Shown: positions 17,453 to 26,047 of the stretch, in pieces | Layout of the letters: every line of letters begins with the position of its first letter | Numbering within the stretch: position 1 is the stretch's first letter | Origin: Maridesulfovibrio ferrireducens | GTDB lineage: Bacteria; Desulfobacterota; Desulfovibrionia; Desulfovibrionales; Desulfovibrionaceae | Direction: 5' to 3' | Assembly: GCF_016342405.1 (NCBI RefSeq) | Contig: NZ_JAEINN010000002.1 | Coordinates: 62,001 to 126,000 of the forward strand | DNA: 64,000 nucleotides | The notes under the pieces: model-generated | Told to the model about the DNA's origin: nothing | The model's input: the letters and a program-made list of their open reading frames with translations, nothing else | Database searches by the model: none | Made by a program: the position numbers and the translations under genes

Positions 17453-18262
17453 ATGGGATGGTGGATTGTTATTCTCGGCGGTGTGGCGTTATATTTTTTA
17501 TCTAAATATAAATTCGAAAAAGTTCCGGCCGATGCTGTAAAAGTTGAATCTCGGTCCTCTGGTAGAGTTTATTATGTCAGTCCTAAAGAGCAGTCTTGCA
17601 GTTGCCCTGATTGGCACAAGCGTAGATCAAATGTGCCTAAAGATGATCCGCGCAGGCTTTGCAAGCATTTGATCAGCTATTATATTGGGCAAGATCAATT
17701 ACCGGAATCCTTATCTCTTTTCAAAGGAGGCTTAGATTGGTTTTATGAAAAGTTTAGAGGATTTCCTCCTTCTGCGGAAATAGAACGGTTTGACGTGGGA
17801 AAAGGTGAAGTAGCTTTTTTTAAAGATTATGAAGCTGGGCATTGGCATAGCGTATGTTTTAATGGAAAGCGTTATGGATGGGAACGGGCCAGCGATACAT
17901 GGACTAATGACACCTGTCCTGAAGTAAGAAACATGATGATTCGCCACCAGCTTGGCGTTCCTGACGATCTTGCTGAAGATGCAATTAGGCATGTTTCAGC
18001 AGAACGAGATGGTAAGCCACTAGATTGGGTTATTATTGGACAGATTGAAGGTGAAGAAATAAAGGCTAAAATAAGTCTCAGAAAAAATGCTGTATGGCAT
18101 ACAGTTTTATTTAATGGGAAAGAAATTAGTTTTTATTTGAAAGCAGGGCATTCAAAAGGTGGTGGTTTTTCAGATGAACAATATACCCATATGAATCCGC
18201 CTGTTTCAAAGTGGATAGGGGCAGAATGTAAAAGATTGAGGGCAGGGATAGATAACAAATAG
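17453..18262 (+). CDS. SWIM-like zinc-finger membrane-anchored protein
   Basis: This 269-aa protein has an N-terminal membrane segment (WWIVILGGVALYFLSKY). A SWIM-like motif follows: CSCPDW near residue 50 and CKHLISYY near 71, the C-x-C-xn-C-x-H pattern. Two similar segments in the C-terminal half (FKDYEAGHWHSVCFNGKRYG and ISLRKNAVWHTVLFNGKEI) suggest a repeated beta domain. SWIM modules bind DNA or protein. A membrane-anchored SWIM protein in a phage is unusual and its function is unknown. Confidence 0.75.
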   Translation: MGWWIVILGGVALYFLSKYKFEKVPADAVKVESRSSGRVYYVSPKEQSCSCPDWHKRRSNVPKDDPRRLCKHLISYYIGQDQLPESLSLFKGGLDWFYEKFRGFPPSAEIERFDVGKGEVAFFKDYEAGHWHSVCFNGKRYGWERASDTWTNDTCPEVRNMMIRHQLGVPDDLAEDAIRHVSAERDGKPLDWVIIGQIEGEEIKAKISLRKNAVWHTVLFNGKEISFYLKAGHSKGGGFSDEQYTHMNPPVSKWIGAECKRLRAGIDNK

Positions 18263-18271
18263 GTTAAATTT

Positions 18272-18709
18272 ATGCGAAAATTATTTCTTGTTTTGTTTTT
18301 ACTTATGTTAAGTGGCTGTTCGGCGATGCCTTATTATTTAAGAGCTAAAAGTAGCACGGCAAAGTACCATGGCAAAAACTATTTACATGCTTTGTCTGGT
18401 GCTGGAGTCATGATTAAATCTTCAACTTTAGCATGTGATGATGGCATAGCAACCGTATGCACCCCATACATGATAACGAGAGGTTATGAAGCTTCTAAAT
18501 TTATTTGTTTTAATACTGATATTGAAGGTAATATTATTGAGAGTTTTGACGCACAGAAGGAACCTGTTTTCGGGCGTACTCTTAGTAAGACTTTCGATGC
18601 TGAAGATCTCGTTTGTGGAAAAACTACTGTGGAAACAATTGATTCAGAAGGGTTAGAAATTATGGTTATTGAGGGGTATTCTGTCTTGCTGAATTCCAAA
18701 AATAAATAA
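18272..18709 (+). CDS. Cargo lipoprotein B
   Basis: This 145-aa lipoprotein has the signal KLFLVLFLLMLSGCS (lipobox LSGC, Cys16). The mature part is unrecognised, with four further Cys. It shares the opening MRKL and codon style with lipoprotein A. It is the last gene of the cassette, followed by a nested inverted repeat. Confidence 0.78.
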   Translation: MRKLFLVLFLLMLSGCSAMPYYLRAKSSTAKYHGKNYLHALSGAGVMIKSSTLACDDGIATVCTPYMITRGYEASKFICFNTDIEGNIIESFDAQKEPVFGRTLSKTFDAEDLVCGKTTVETIDSEGLEIMVIEGYSVLLNSKNK

Positions 18710-18722
18710 ACAACCCTTGACA

Positions 18723-18821
18723 AAAACCGTCACTATCGGGCAATAGTGAATTCAAGTGCTAGTAACACTTTGATTCACACGCGGCTTTCCGCTCCCGATA
18801 GTTGGCGGTTTTTTTGTGCCC
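18723..18821 (+). terminator. Nested inverted repeat / terminator after the cargo cassette
   Basis: The outer arms are AAAACCGTCACTATCGGG (from 18723) and CCCGATAGTTGGCGGTTTT with a T-run (about 18796-18815). The inner arms are GTGAATTCAAGTG and CACTTTGATTCAC (about 18747-18780). A further hairpin (GGCTTTTT at 18933 with AAAAAGCC ending 18954) lies before the next gene. The 271-nt gap (18710-18980) has no gene. A TTGACA hexamer at 18717-18722 has no good -10 partner. Confidence 0.6.
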
Positions 18822-18983
18822 TTTGAGGCAATCCGTTCTTTATTTTTCGCCATTTTTTGCCGGGAGTGCAGAGTAATAGAATACCCTTCGGGGGAATATC
18901 TCTCGCCGTTCGTGTGACGGTTACTAGCTCCCGGCTTTTTATTTTTAAAAAGCCCACTAGTAAAAAGCACACGGAGGCTCATG

Positions 18984-19211
18984 ATGAGCGCGAAAATTCT
19001 TTCCTTCCCAACGTCCCAGTCTGCCGGATTCAGCGGCTTTTCCATTTCCCTTTCCGAACTCGGATCAAGAATTAAATCAACTGGAACTATCTCACCCGAT
19101 ATTGTCAGTGAGCTTTGCGCAGAAATGAGCAGAGTTTACGGCGATAAACGGGTTTTGCTCGTTTCCGGCAATGGCTCCGCGCGCGTTCGCGTAGTGGGGC
19201 TAAAGTCATGA
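18984..19211 (+). CDS. Small phage protein
   Basis: This 75-aa protein is unrecognised. The ATG at 18984 is chosen over 18981 because the ribosome-binding site GGAGG at 18973-18977 is then 6 nt away. It is Ser-rich and probably a single small domain. Its stop overlaps the next gene, so it belongs to a three-gene operon with the antirepressor. Confidence 0.65.
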   Translation: MSAKILSFPTSQSAGFSGFSISLSELGSRIKSTGTISPDIVSELCAEMSRVYGDKRVLLVSGNGSARVRVVGLKS

Positions 19212-19417
19212 ATGAAGTTACCATCCTTAATCCAGATTTTATAAAAGAGCTGGAAGCCGCCCTTGATAATAACATTATGCCCTTTAGAGCGTTTACTGAT
19301 TTTTTAGATTGGGACGAACAGGGCGAACTCCGATACTTGATGGATTTTATGTGTAAAGCCATTGAAAAAAAGAATGAAGATTTTATCGAGGCTCTTAAGG
19401 GGAAATGTCATGAGTAA
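19208..19417 (+). CDS. Small phage protein before antirepressor
   Basis: This 69-aa acidic, helical protein (LNPDFIKELEAAL ... FIEALKGK) is not recognised. It overlaps both neighbours by 4 and 8 nt, indicating tight translational coupling with the antirepressor gene. It might be a partner of the antirepressor, but nothing shows this directly. Confidence 0.65.
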   Translation: MNEVTILNPDFIKELEAALDNNIMPFRAFTDFLDWDEQGELRYLMDFMCKAIEKKNEDFIEALKGKCHE

Positions 19418-20531
19418 TATAATCCCCTTTGATTTCGGTGATAGAGTTGTGCGCGTGCATCAAGATCAGGACGGCGGTCCTTGGTTTGTTGCTAAAGATG
19501 TTGCGGCTATTTTAGATATTCAAAATATCCGGCAAAACCTTGAAACGTTAGATGATGATGAAAAGGGTGTATATAAAGCATACACCCTGGGTGGCGAGCA
19601 AGAAATGTCGTGTGTTTCCGAATCCGGCCTATACTCCCTAATCTTCCGATCTCGCAAACCCGAAGCCAAAAAATTCCGCAAGTGGGTAACTTCCGAAGTT
19701 CTTCCCGCTCTCCGTAAAAACGGCTGTTACTCCATGCCGGAACCCTCCCCGGCTCCGGTGCTTCCCTTTGACACTGCAAACTTGCCCCACCTAAGCAAAA
19801 CACAGCGATCTGTTGCTCTGCAATCAGCCGTGCAGGTGGCGCGCATGAATAGCGGCGATGAAGATGATATCCGCCGTTTATTTTCGGAGTATTGTTTCTT
19901 GCTGGCCCGTCCTTCTCAGCCAGACGTGCAACTGACTGAATCAGCTGATATAGTGGGTGAGTTTATAGAATCAGCTTTGACAGTTTCAGACCATACTCGC
20001 AATCTGACTCCTTTTGAAAAAACTAAAGCTAGTGAAGTGTATCAAGCTTTTCGGGTGTTTTGCGTGGAAAAGAAAATTCCAGAACACTGTATTCTGTCTC
20101 AATCCTCGTTTGGTCAGGACTTTAAATCTCGAAAGGGGATACATCGTGTTTCACCTAAAAACTTTGTCACTTACAATGTTATAATCAAAGAAAATTTAGA
20201 ATCTACGGGCGAATTGGATGTTTTGCTGCTTGCAGAATGGGCAAATAGATTTTTGAAACCTTCCAGCCGCAAGCCTCAGTTAAGCCAGCGGCAAGTCGTA
20301 TGGGCAACGGCCCTTTATAATCATTATTGCCAATGTATGTATGATCAGGATTGTGAGCCGATTTCAATTATCTTGTGGGGCCGCTGGATGAAAACAAAGT
20401 TAAACTTTCGTTATCAAAAAGGTGCGAGAGGGTGGTATTTTGTAGAATGGAAGGTGGTCGATGCTGCTCTTTTTTCAATTCCGTTCGGCGAAATAAATAG
20501 GCAATGGGAGAGGTATAAAACCGCCTCTTAA
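19410..20531 (+). CDS. BRO-N family antirepressor
   Basis: From the ATG at 19410 the 373-aa product starts with the Bro-N domain: VRVHQDQDGGPWFVAKDVA, AILDIQNIRQNL and LIFRSRKPEAKKFRKWV (residues 8-105). Bro-N proteins bind DNA and in many temperate phages act as antirepressors that counter the CI repressor. The C-terminal 200 residues are a separate, unrecognised domain. The position between the cargo cassette and the structural genes, far from the CI switch, is unusual. Directly downstream lie repeats that resemble the CI operators. Confidence 0.88.
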   Translation: MSNIIPFDFGDRVVRVHQDQDGGPWFVAKDVAAILDIQNIRQNLETLDDDEKGVYKAYTLGGEQEMSCVSESGLYSLIFRSRKPEAKKFRKWVTSEVLPALRKNGCYSMPEPSPAPVLPFDTANLPHLSKTQRSVALQSAVQVARMNSGDEDDIRRLFSEYCFLLARPSQPDVQLTESADIVGEFIESALTVSDHTRNLTPFEKTKASEVYQAFRVFCVEKKIPEHCILSQSSFGQDFKSRKGIHRVSPKNFVTYNVIIKENLESTGELDVLLLAEWANRFLKPSSRKPQLSQRQVVWATALYNHYCQCMYDQDCEPISIILWGRWMKTKLNFRYQKGARGWYFVEWKVVDAALFSIPFGEINRQWERYKTAS

Positions 20532-20558
20532 TCTTCTCGAAAACCCCTAAAATAAATT

Positions 20559-20782
20559 GAGTAAAAAGTTTCCCTATTAAAAACACCGTATTTACCCCTT
20601 TATGAAATTGCGTATGAATTTTACGCTAATATTAACAAGTGTTTAGAATTTCTCTAGTAATTAAAGTCAAGTAAAAACTTTCAAAAATAGTACATAAGTC
20701 CATTTTCAAAAAATATTAAGTTGCTTTTATTAAACTTTTTACTCATAAATTGGGTAAACGTACTATTTTTGAGTAAAAAGTT
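20559..20782. promoter_or_regulatory. Four operator-like repeats upstream of the structural operon
   Basis: The consensus RAGTAAAAAGTTTC occurs at 20559-20574, 20669-20682 (AAGTAAAAACTTTC), 20731-20744 (reverse strand) and 20771-20782. Similar elements flank the CI gene start (41955-41966, 41994-42007, 42034-42049). The spacer 20532-20841 is otherwise non-coding and very AT-rich. It is probably the promoter region for the structural genes, with the repeats bound by the CI repressor or a Cro-like partner. Confidence 0.6.
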
Positions 20783-20790
20783 GTTGTTTA

Positions 20791-20839
20791 AAAATCTCCA
20801 ATGTGTACCCTAAAGGGCAAATAACACATTGGAGATTTT
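20791..20839 (+). promoter_or_regulatory. 16-bp hairpin burying the ribosome-binding site of the first structural gene
   Basis: A 16-bp perfect stem (20791-20806 with 20824-20839) with a 17-nt loop is followed by a T, giving TTTTTT before the ATG at 20842. The 3' arm contains GGAG (20831-20834), the only ribosome-binding site for the gpW-like gene. The structure can work as an intrinsic terminator or as a block to translation. Read-through by an antiterminator, or unfolding, would be needed for late expression. Confidence 0.75.
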
Positions 20840-20841
20840 TT

Positions 20842-21048
20842 ATGTCCCTTGAACGAGATAAAGCCCGACTTGAAAATTACTACGCCGCTGAGGAATCTAT
20901 CCTTGCAGGTGATCGTAACACCGAGCTTAAGGGTATGAAATATCAAGAAGCTGCATTGGCTGATATCCGAAGGGGTATTGCAGATTTAGAGAACAAACTC
21001 GGTTCCAGCTTCCGTGTCTCAAGAGTTGTGTTTGAGGATCGCTCATGA
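20842..21048 (+). CDS. gpW-like head completion protein
   Basis: This 68-aa protein is exactly the length of lambda gpW, which closes the head after packaging and forms the base for the tail connector. It has the family pattern of a helix, a short beta pair and a closing helix (ALADIRRGIADLENKLG). The order terminase-gpW-portal matches lambda. It overlaps portal by 4 nt. Confidence 0.85.
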   Translation: MSLERDKARLENYYAAEESILAGDRNTELKGMKYQEAALADIRRGIADLENKLGSSFRVSRVVFEDRS

Positions 21049-22544
21049 ACGAGTCCAATAAACTCACTCTGGGCGAACGGATTTATAACGGCATCACCTC
21101 ATTAGTCGGCGGAACTTTGGGTCTTGTTTCTCCTGGAGCCGCTTTGCAATATTCTGTCGGGCGGAATGCTTTTCTTTCGTATAAAGCTGGAAGCCGCAGG
21201 GGTGCAAACGGAAAATGGAATCCACGCCGCGGAAGTGCTGATTCAATGATTCGCAAGGATCGTACTCTTGTCGTTGCTCGTTCCCGCGATCTTGTCCGTA
21301 ATTCGCAATATGTTTCCGGAGCACTTAGGAAAGTCTGCAATAACGTAGTTTTCAAGGGGATATTCCCGCAGGCTGGCATAAAAAAGACTGACGGAACCCT
21401 AGACCATGACAAAAATAACAGCATCGAAAAGCTGTTTAAAGACTGGGCAAAAATAGTTTTATTCCCTGAAATGCAAAATCTTGTTCTCCGTCACATGTGG
21501 ATGGACGGCGAGATTTTGGTTCATTTTTTCATAGATCTTGATTTGCTCGAAATGGGCGTTGTTCCCCTCGGCGTGGAACTGATTGAAACCGACCAACTGG
21601 ACACAATGGTTGATGGTGAACTTTCCGGCGGAAATTACGCCCGCAGGGGAATTGAATACAGCCGATCCGGTCGACCTGTCGCTTATCATATTTTGCCCGT
21701 CCATCCCGGTGACGGGCTTGTCTATCGCGGAGCAACTAAGCGTGTTCCGGCCTCCGACATTCTTCATATTTTTGAAAAAGAACGAGCTTCCCAGTCTCGC
21801 GGGATGCCTTGGCTCACAACTATCGTCATGGCAATGCACGATTTTGAAGACTATCAGGATTCAGAACGTATTGCCGCCCGCTTAATGGCTTCATTCGCTT
21901 ATTTCATTCAGCGTTCCGGCCCTTCAAATCCGACAGAGAATGCTTTCCCCGGCTCTGTCGCAGCAAACGGGCAGGAGCTGCCTAAATATTTAAGCGGCCC
22001 CGGTCAGATTTTAGAAATCCCACCAAACACCGAAGTTAACGCTCAACAATATAAGCGTGACGGTAATGCACATGAGAGTTTTTCTAAAACTTCTCTTAAA
22101 GGTGCGTCTGTCGGGGCGGGTGTGTCTTATGAAAGTTTTTCAAATGATTACACTGACGCGTCATATTCCAGCTCACGATCCGCCACTCTTGAAGAGCGGC
22201 GCGGATATCAGGTTAGTCAAGAGTATGAAAATACAAGGTTTAATACTCCAGTCTCTGAAAAATTTTCTTTTGTTGCCCACCTTGCCGGATTTTTGAAAAA
22301 CGATACCCCGCTGAATATTCCTGTCACTTGGCAGACACCGGGCTGGACTTGGGTTGATCCGGTTAAAGATTCAAAAGCTTCGGTAATCGAAGTTAATGAA
22401 CTTGGAATAACTTCTCGCCGTGAACTCTGCGCGAAGCAGGGCAAAGATTATGACGAAGTGACGGACCAACTTGAACGCGAAAATAATGACCTCATAAACC
22501 GGGGTTTATTGGAGGATAAAAATGCTGAAACCAAAAAAGGGTGA
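21045..22544 (+). CDS. Portal protein, lambda gpB type
   Basis: This 499-aa protein forms the dodecameric ring through which DNA enters the head. The opening contains the lambda-portal features LVARSRDLVRNSQYVSGALR (residues 76-95) and NNVVFKG, with MWMDGEILVHF (about 147-157) in the core. A C-terminal acidic tail (DNDLINRGLLED) overlaps the capsid gene by 23 nt. The length matches family members (500-550). Confidence 0.95.
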   Translation: MNESNKLTLGERIYNGITSLVGGTLGLVSPGAALQYSVGRNAFLSYKAGSRRGANGKWNPRRGSADSMIRKDRTLVVARSRDLVRNSQYVSGALRKVCNNVVFKGIFPQAGIKKTDGTLDHDKNNSIEKLFKDWAKIVLFPEMQNLVLRHMWMDGEILVHFFIDLDLLEMGVVPLGVELIETDQLDTMVDGELSGGNYARRGIEYSRSGRPVAYHILPVHPGDGLVYRGATKRVPASDILHIFEKERASQSRGMPWLTTIVMAMHDFEDYQDSERIAARLMASFAYFIQRSGPSNPTENAFPGSVAANGQELPKYLSGPGQILEIPPNTEVNAQQYKRDGNAHESFSKTSLKGASVGAGVSYESFSNDYTDASYSSSRSATLEERRGYQVSQEYENTRFNTPVSEKFSFVAHLAGFLKNDTPLNIPVTWQTPGWTWVDPVKDSKASVIEVNELGITSRRELCAKQGKDYDEVTDQLERENNDLINRGLLEDKNAETKKG

Positions 22545-24681
22545 ATCTAAACAGGATTTTTTGAAGCGATGCAGAGCACAAGGCTCTATGTCCGATTGCG
22601 CTGAATCTTGGAACTCTGCGCGTCTTTCCTCGTTTGTAGATGAAAATTCGGTTCATCTGTCAGGTGAAGTTGAATTTCTTAAAAAAGAGGGAGAAAGCGA
22701 AACGGACCTACGTCGCTTCTCAATGCTCGGATATGCCGGAAGCGTGATCGATTTTGGTTGGATGGGTAAGTTTGTAATTGATCTTGTTGGGCTGACTCCT
22801 GAAAAGGAAAAAATGCCAGCGCTTCACATCCATTCTTCGCGCGAAATTGCCGGAACCATCGACACTGCTGAATCTAGCTCCAGTGGTTTTGTGGCGGAAG
22901 GAACTTTTTCGCAGGTTACAGAGTGGGGGCCTTATGTTTGCGGGTTGGCTGATGAGGGATTCCCTTGGCAGTGTTCCATAGGCGTTCGGGCAACTAAAAT
23001 TTTGAGCATCAAAGAGGGCGAAACTCACAAAGTTAATGGACAGACGGTTGTCGGACCGATTGATGTTTGGCTTGAGGCAAAAGTTTTTGAAGTGTCGTTT
23101 TGTCCGTTCGGGGCAGACGATGAAACCGCGGCTGTAGCAATGAGTGCAGACCATGAACCACAAACGGAGATTCTAATGAACGCAAAGAAAAAAGCATGGC
23201 TGATGACTCTCGGCCTTAATGCAAACGCAAATGATGTTGAGGCAAAAGCCTTTTTGGCAAAAATTGAAGCCGCCGGAGTTATTACAATTCCAGATTTTAC
23301 CGCTGAACCCGAAAAACCAGCCGCAAACCTTGGCGCAAGTCAGCCTGTCCAGCCTGTTCAGCCTCCAGCCGTAGTGTCTGATGCTCCAGTTGTTGCGACT
23401 CTTTCCGCAACTGATACTTTAACTCTTTCTCAGAACGCAATTACTCTAGGTTTTTCGCTGGCTGATTTTACTGATGGGATTAAAGCAGGGCTTGATTTGC
23501 CAACTTTGAATACTCAGTTGCTTGAAAAAGCTGCTCTTAAGAATCCGCCGCTTGCGCATGGTAGAATTGATACTGGTGCGGATGAAACTGATAAGTTCCG
23601 TGGCGCTGTTTCTGCTGGGCTTGCAATGCGCATGGGGTATGAATCCGGCAAGGACGAAAAGCCTGCTCCGGGATTTGAAGAGTTTCGTCACATGTCAATG
23701 TCTGACATTGGAGGGCGTTGTTTAAGCCGTGCAGGTGTAAATGTTTCAGGTTTTTCAAAATCACAAATTGCGACAGAAATTCTTCGGCTTTCGGCTGGAA
23801 GTTCTTCAACCTCCGATTTCAAGTCTATTTTCATGGACTCAACACATAAGCGATTACTTAAAGCGTATCGTGATGTTCCTCAGCGTTTCCGTCCAATTGT
23901 CAACGTGGTTGAACTCAGTGATTTCCGTGAAGTCTACGGTGTAGCTCTTTCCGGTGCTTCCGATTTTAAGGAAGTTAAGGAGAATGGAGAATACAAGGAA
24001 CTTTCCCTTAAAGATAATCAGGAAAGCTTTCGGCCCGGTAAGTTCGGTGGAATTATTTCTCTGACTTACGAAATGATCGTTAACGACGATATGCGTGCTT
24101 TTGCAAAAATACCGAAAATTCTCGGAGCAGCTTCTGCGCGTACACTCAATAATTTTGTATGGAATTTGTTCCTGTCTAATCCTGTGATGGCTGATGGAAA
24201 AACGCTTTTTCATGCAGACCATAACAACATTTCGACTCCAGCCTCTAAATTGGACAGCGTTTCTCTCGGGAAAGCTCGTGCTGCTATGTCAAAGCAAGTG
24301 GGACTTAATAAAGAAATGCTGGATATTGAACCGGCTTTCCTTGTTGTGCCGACTGAGCTTGAAACAAGTGCTGAAATTCTGCTTCGTTCAACCTCATTGC
24401 CCGATGCTAATATGTCCGCCGGAGTTCATAACCCTCATGCTGGAAAGCTTATCCCTATTGCTGAACCTCGCCTTGACGCAAAATCACCGACAGCTTGGTA
24501 TCTGGTCGGGAATCCCTCTCAGGTTGAAACTATTGATCTCGGATTTCTTGACGGACGTCAGGAGCCGGAAATCTTTGAAGATGAGAAATTTTCAACTGAT
24601 GCGATTTCCTATAAAGCGCGGATTTGTTTCGGGGCTGGCGTAATGGATCATGTTGGATTCCGTCGCAACCTTGGCGTTTAA
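22522..24681 (+). CDS. Fused prohead protease and major capsid protein
   Basis: This 719-aa protein combines two head-assembly activities. Residues 1-210 look like a phage prohead protease (EVEFLKKEGE, ALHIHSSREIAGT, GFPWQCSIGV, SFCPFGA). A Pro/Ala/Val-rich linker (about 255-310) follows. Residues 350-719 are a Mu gpT-type capsid protein (SLTYEMIVNDD, FHADHNN, FLVVPTELETSAEILL). Such fused genes are known in other phages; cleavage would release the capsid subunit. The ribosome-binding site GGAGG precedes the ATG. Confidence 0.92.
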   Translation: MLKPKKGESKQDFLKRCRAQGSMSDCAESWNSARLSSFVDENSVHLSGEVEFLKKEGESETDLRRFSMLGYAGSVIDFGWMGKFVIDLVGLTPEKEKMPALHIHSSREIAGTIDTAESSSSGFVAEGTFSQVTEWGPYVCGLADEGFPWQCSIGVRATKILSIKEGETHKVNGQTVVGPIDVWLEAKVFEVSFCPFGADDETAAVAMSADHEPQTEILMNAKKKAWLMTLGLNANANDVEAKAFLAKIEAAGVITIPDFTAEPEKPAANLGASQPVQPVQPPAVVSDAPVVATLSATDTLTLSQNAITLGFSLADFTDGIKAGLDLPTLNTQLLEKAALKNPPLAHGRIDTGADETDKFRGAVSAGLAMRMGYESGKDEKPAPGFEEFRHMSMSDIGGRCLSRAGVNVSGFSKSQIATEILRLSAGSSSTSDFKSIFMDSTHKRLLKAYRDVPQRFRPIVNVVELSDFREVYGVALSGASDFKEVKENGEYKELSLKDNQESFRPGKFGGIISLTYEMIVNDDMRAFAKIPKILGAASARTLNNFVWNLFLSNPVMADGKTLFHADHNNISTPASKLDSVSLGKARAAMSKQVGLNKEMLDIEPAFLVVPTELETSAEILLRSTSLPDANMSAGVHNPHAGKLIPIAEPRLDAKSPTAWYLVGNPSQVETIDLGFLDGRQEPEIFEDEKFSTDAISYKARICFGAGVMDHVGFRRNLGV

Positions 24682-24715
24682 CCCTGAGTTTTTTGAAAGT
24701 TAGGAGAAATACAAA

Positions 24716-25072
24716 ATGGCACAAAATCATATTTGCAAAGGTAAAGTTCTTGATTGGACCAACGGCACAGGCTCGGACGTATTATCCGGTCAGGCCGTCG
24801 TTGTCGGTTCTATTTTTGCGGTAGCTCTTGGCGATATCGCTGACGGTGAAAGCGGTGTTCTTTCTATCTCGGAAGTTTACGCACTTCCGAAGGCCGCTGA
24901 AGCTCTCACGCAGGGCGCAAAAGTTTACTGGGACGTTGACGGCGATCCGAAAAATGGCGTTGTCGGTTCCGGTGCACTGACCGCCACCGCGTTAAATAAT
25001 GTCTACACGGGTGTTGTTATGAACGCCGCCGTAGCTGATGCGGAAACTGTAAACGTAAAAATCAACGCTTAA
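24716..25072 (+). CDS. DUF2190-type head decoration protein
   Basis: This 118-aa protein has the DUF2190 pattern (hydrophobic beta strands, GQAVVVGSIFAVALGDIADGESG, ALTQGAKVYWD). Proteins of this family sit next to the capsid gene and stabilise the head as decoration or trimer proteins. The ribosome-binding site is TTAGGAG. It is followed by a hairpin (25098-25131). Confidence 0.9.
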   Translation: MAQNHICKGKVLDWTNGTGSDVLSGQAVVVGSIFAVALGDIADGESGVLSISEVYALPKAAEALTQGAKVYWDVDGDPKNGVVGSGALTATALNNVYTGVVMNAAVADAETVNVKINA

Positions 25073-25097
25073 TACTTCTAATTAATCCCCTGCATCC

Positions 25098-25131
25098 GCC
25101 CGGACCGGCTTCTGCTCAGGTCGGTCCGGGC
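25098..25131. other. GC-rich inverted repeat between decoration protein and holin
   Basis: GCCCGGACCG (25098-25107) pairs fully with CGGTCCGGGC (25122-25131) with a 14-nt loop. No T-run follows, so it is not a plain terminator. It may protect the abundant capsid-decoration mRNA or lower expression of the lysis genes. Confidence 0.6.
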
Positions 25132-25149
25132 AAACTAAAAGGCGAACTG

Positions 25150-25764
25150 ATGAACCAGCTTTTCGATCATATCACAATGAAAGCCTGCCTCGCGGGATGT
25201 TGTTCCGCCGCTTCATGGCTTTTCGGTGGTTTTGATGCCGCTCTGCTGGCTTTATCTATTCTTTATCTTTCAGATTTTGCACTTGGTTTTTTTAGAGCAT
25301 TGCAAAAGGGGACATATTGCAGCGAAAAATTTAGGCACGGGGTCGGTAAGTTTATCGCTTATTCTGTGGCAATCATCATGGCGAATATGCTTGATGTCAC
25401 AATGGGTGAATCGTTGCCCGCGGTTTTCGCATATATCCGCGAATTCTTAGTTATGTATCTGGCATCAAATGAATTTTTAAGCGTGGCAGTTCATCTTGCT
25501 GAAATGGAATTAGGTGTCATTCCTCGCCAGCTTACAGACCGGATCAAGTCCTTTAGGGACGAATTTGATCCGATTCAAAATAGGAGCCGTTATGGAACGT
25601 CAGGATATGGAACGTCAAGTCAACATGGTGGTAATTCACTGCTCGGATTCAACTTGGGGGGACGCGGCAGTGATCGACCAGTGGCACAAGGAGAGGGGCT
25701 GGAAGGGGATCGGGTATCACGGGGTGTTCCTGAACGGCCGCCGCACAAGCCACGGAGATTATGA
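25150..25764 (+). CDS. Phage holin with extra C-terminal tail
   Basis: This looks like a holin of the Phage_holin_4 type: three hydrophobic segments (ACLAGCCSAASWLFGGF, LLALSILYLSDFALGFF, FIAYSVAIIMANML) and the family pattern LSDFALGFFRALQKG. The holin would form the lesion that lets the amidase through. The protein is 204 aa; about the last 57 residues (Ser/Gly/Pro/Arg-rich) are translated from the amidase gene in another frame, a 173-nt overlap. The tail may be real or the actual stop may be a consequence of drift. The ATG at 25150 has a weak ribosome-binding site. Confidence 0.82.
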   Translation: MNQLFDHITMKACLAGCCSAASWLFGGFDAALLALSILYLSDFALGFFRALQKGTYCSEKFRHGVGKFIAYSVAIIMANMLDVTMGESLPAVFAYIREFLVMYLASNEFLSVAVHLAEMELGVIPRQLTDRIKSFRDEFDPIQNRSRYGTSGYGTSSQHGGNSLLGFNLGGRGSDRPVAQGEGLEGDRVSRGVPERPPHKPRRL

Positions 25765-26047
25765 TCAGGCCCTTGACGGTTATCTGGAGTCCGGTCGGTC
25801 GCTTGATGAGATAGGAGCACATTGCAAGGGCTACAACCAGCATTCTGTCGGACTTTGTATGATCGGTATAGACGAATTTACAGAGTCGCAAATGCGTAAT
25901 GTCCTCCAGAAAACAAAAGAACTTCTTAAGCATTACGGACTCGATCCTGAAGCGGTCTACGGCCATTACGAACTTGATGACGGAAAAACCTGTCCGAATC
26001 TGGATATGGACGAATTCAGAGCGCAGCTCTGGGAAATGATGCGATGA
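25592..26047 (+). CDS. N-acetylmuramoyl-L-alanine amidase (endolysin)
   Basis: This 151-aa amidase_2/T7-lysozyme-like protein cleaves the bond between muramic acid and the stem peptide. Zinc-site features are visible: VVIHCSDS (first His near residue 15), YHGVFLNGR, HSVGLCMIG, YGHYELDDGKTCPN (last His and Cys). The ATG at 25592 is chosen because GGAG lies 7 nt upstream; an earlier one at 25514 has none. Lies in the holin-amidase-Rz-Rz1 cassette. No signal peptide, so it depends on the holin. Confidence 0.95.
   Translation: MERQDMERQVNMVVIHCSDSTWGDAAVIDQWHKERGWKGIGYHGVFLNGRRTSHGDYDQALDGYLESGRSLDEIGAHCKGYNQHSVGLCMIGIDEFTESQMRNVLQKTKELLKHYGLDPEAVYGHYELDDGKTCPNLDMDEFRAQLWEMMR

Noticed and set aside
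18717-18745. TTGACA followed after 17 nt by GCAATA as a promoter
   Set aside because: The -10 match is poor and the hexamer lies just before the terminator stem.
22522-24681. Fusion of protease and capsid as something new
   Set aside because: Such fused genes are known in other phages, so it is annotated but not listed as a finding.
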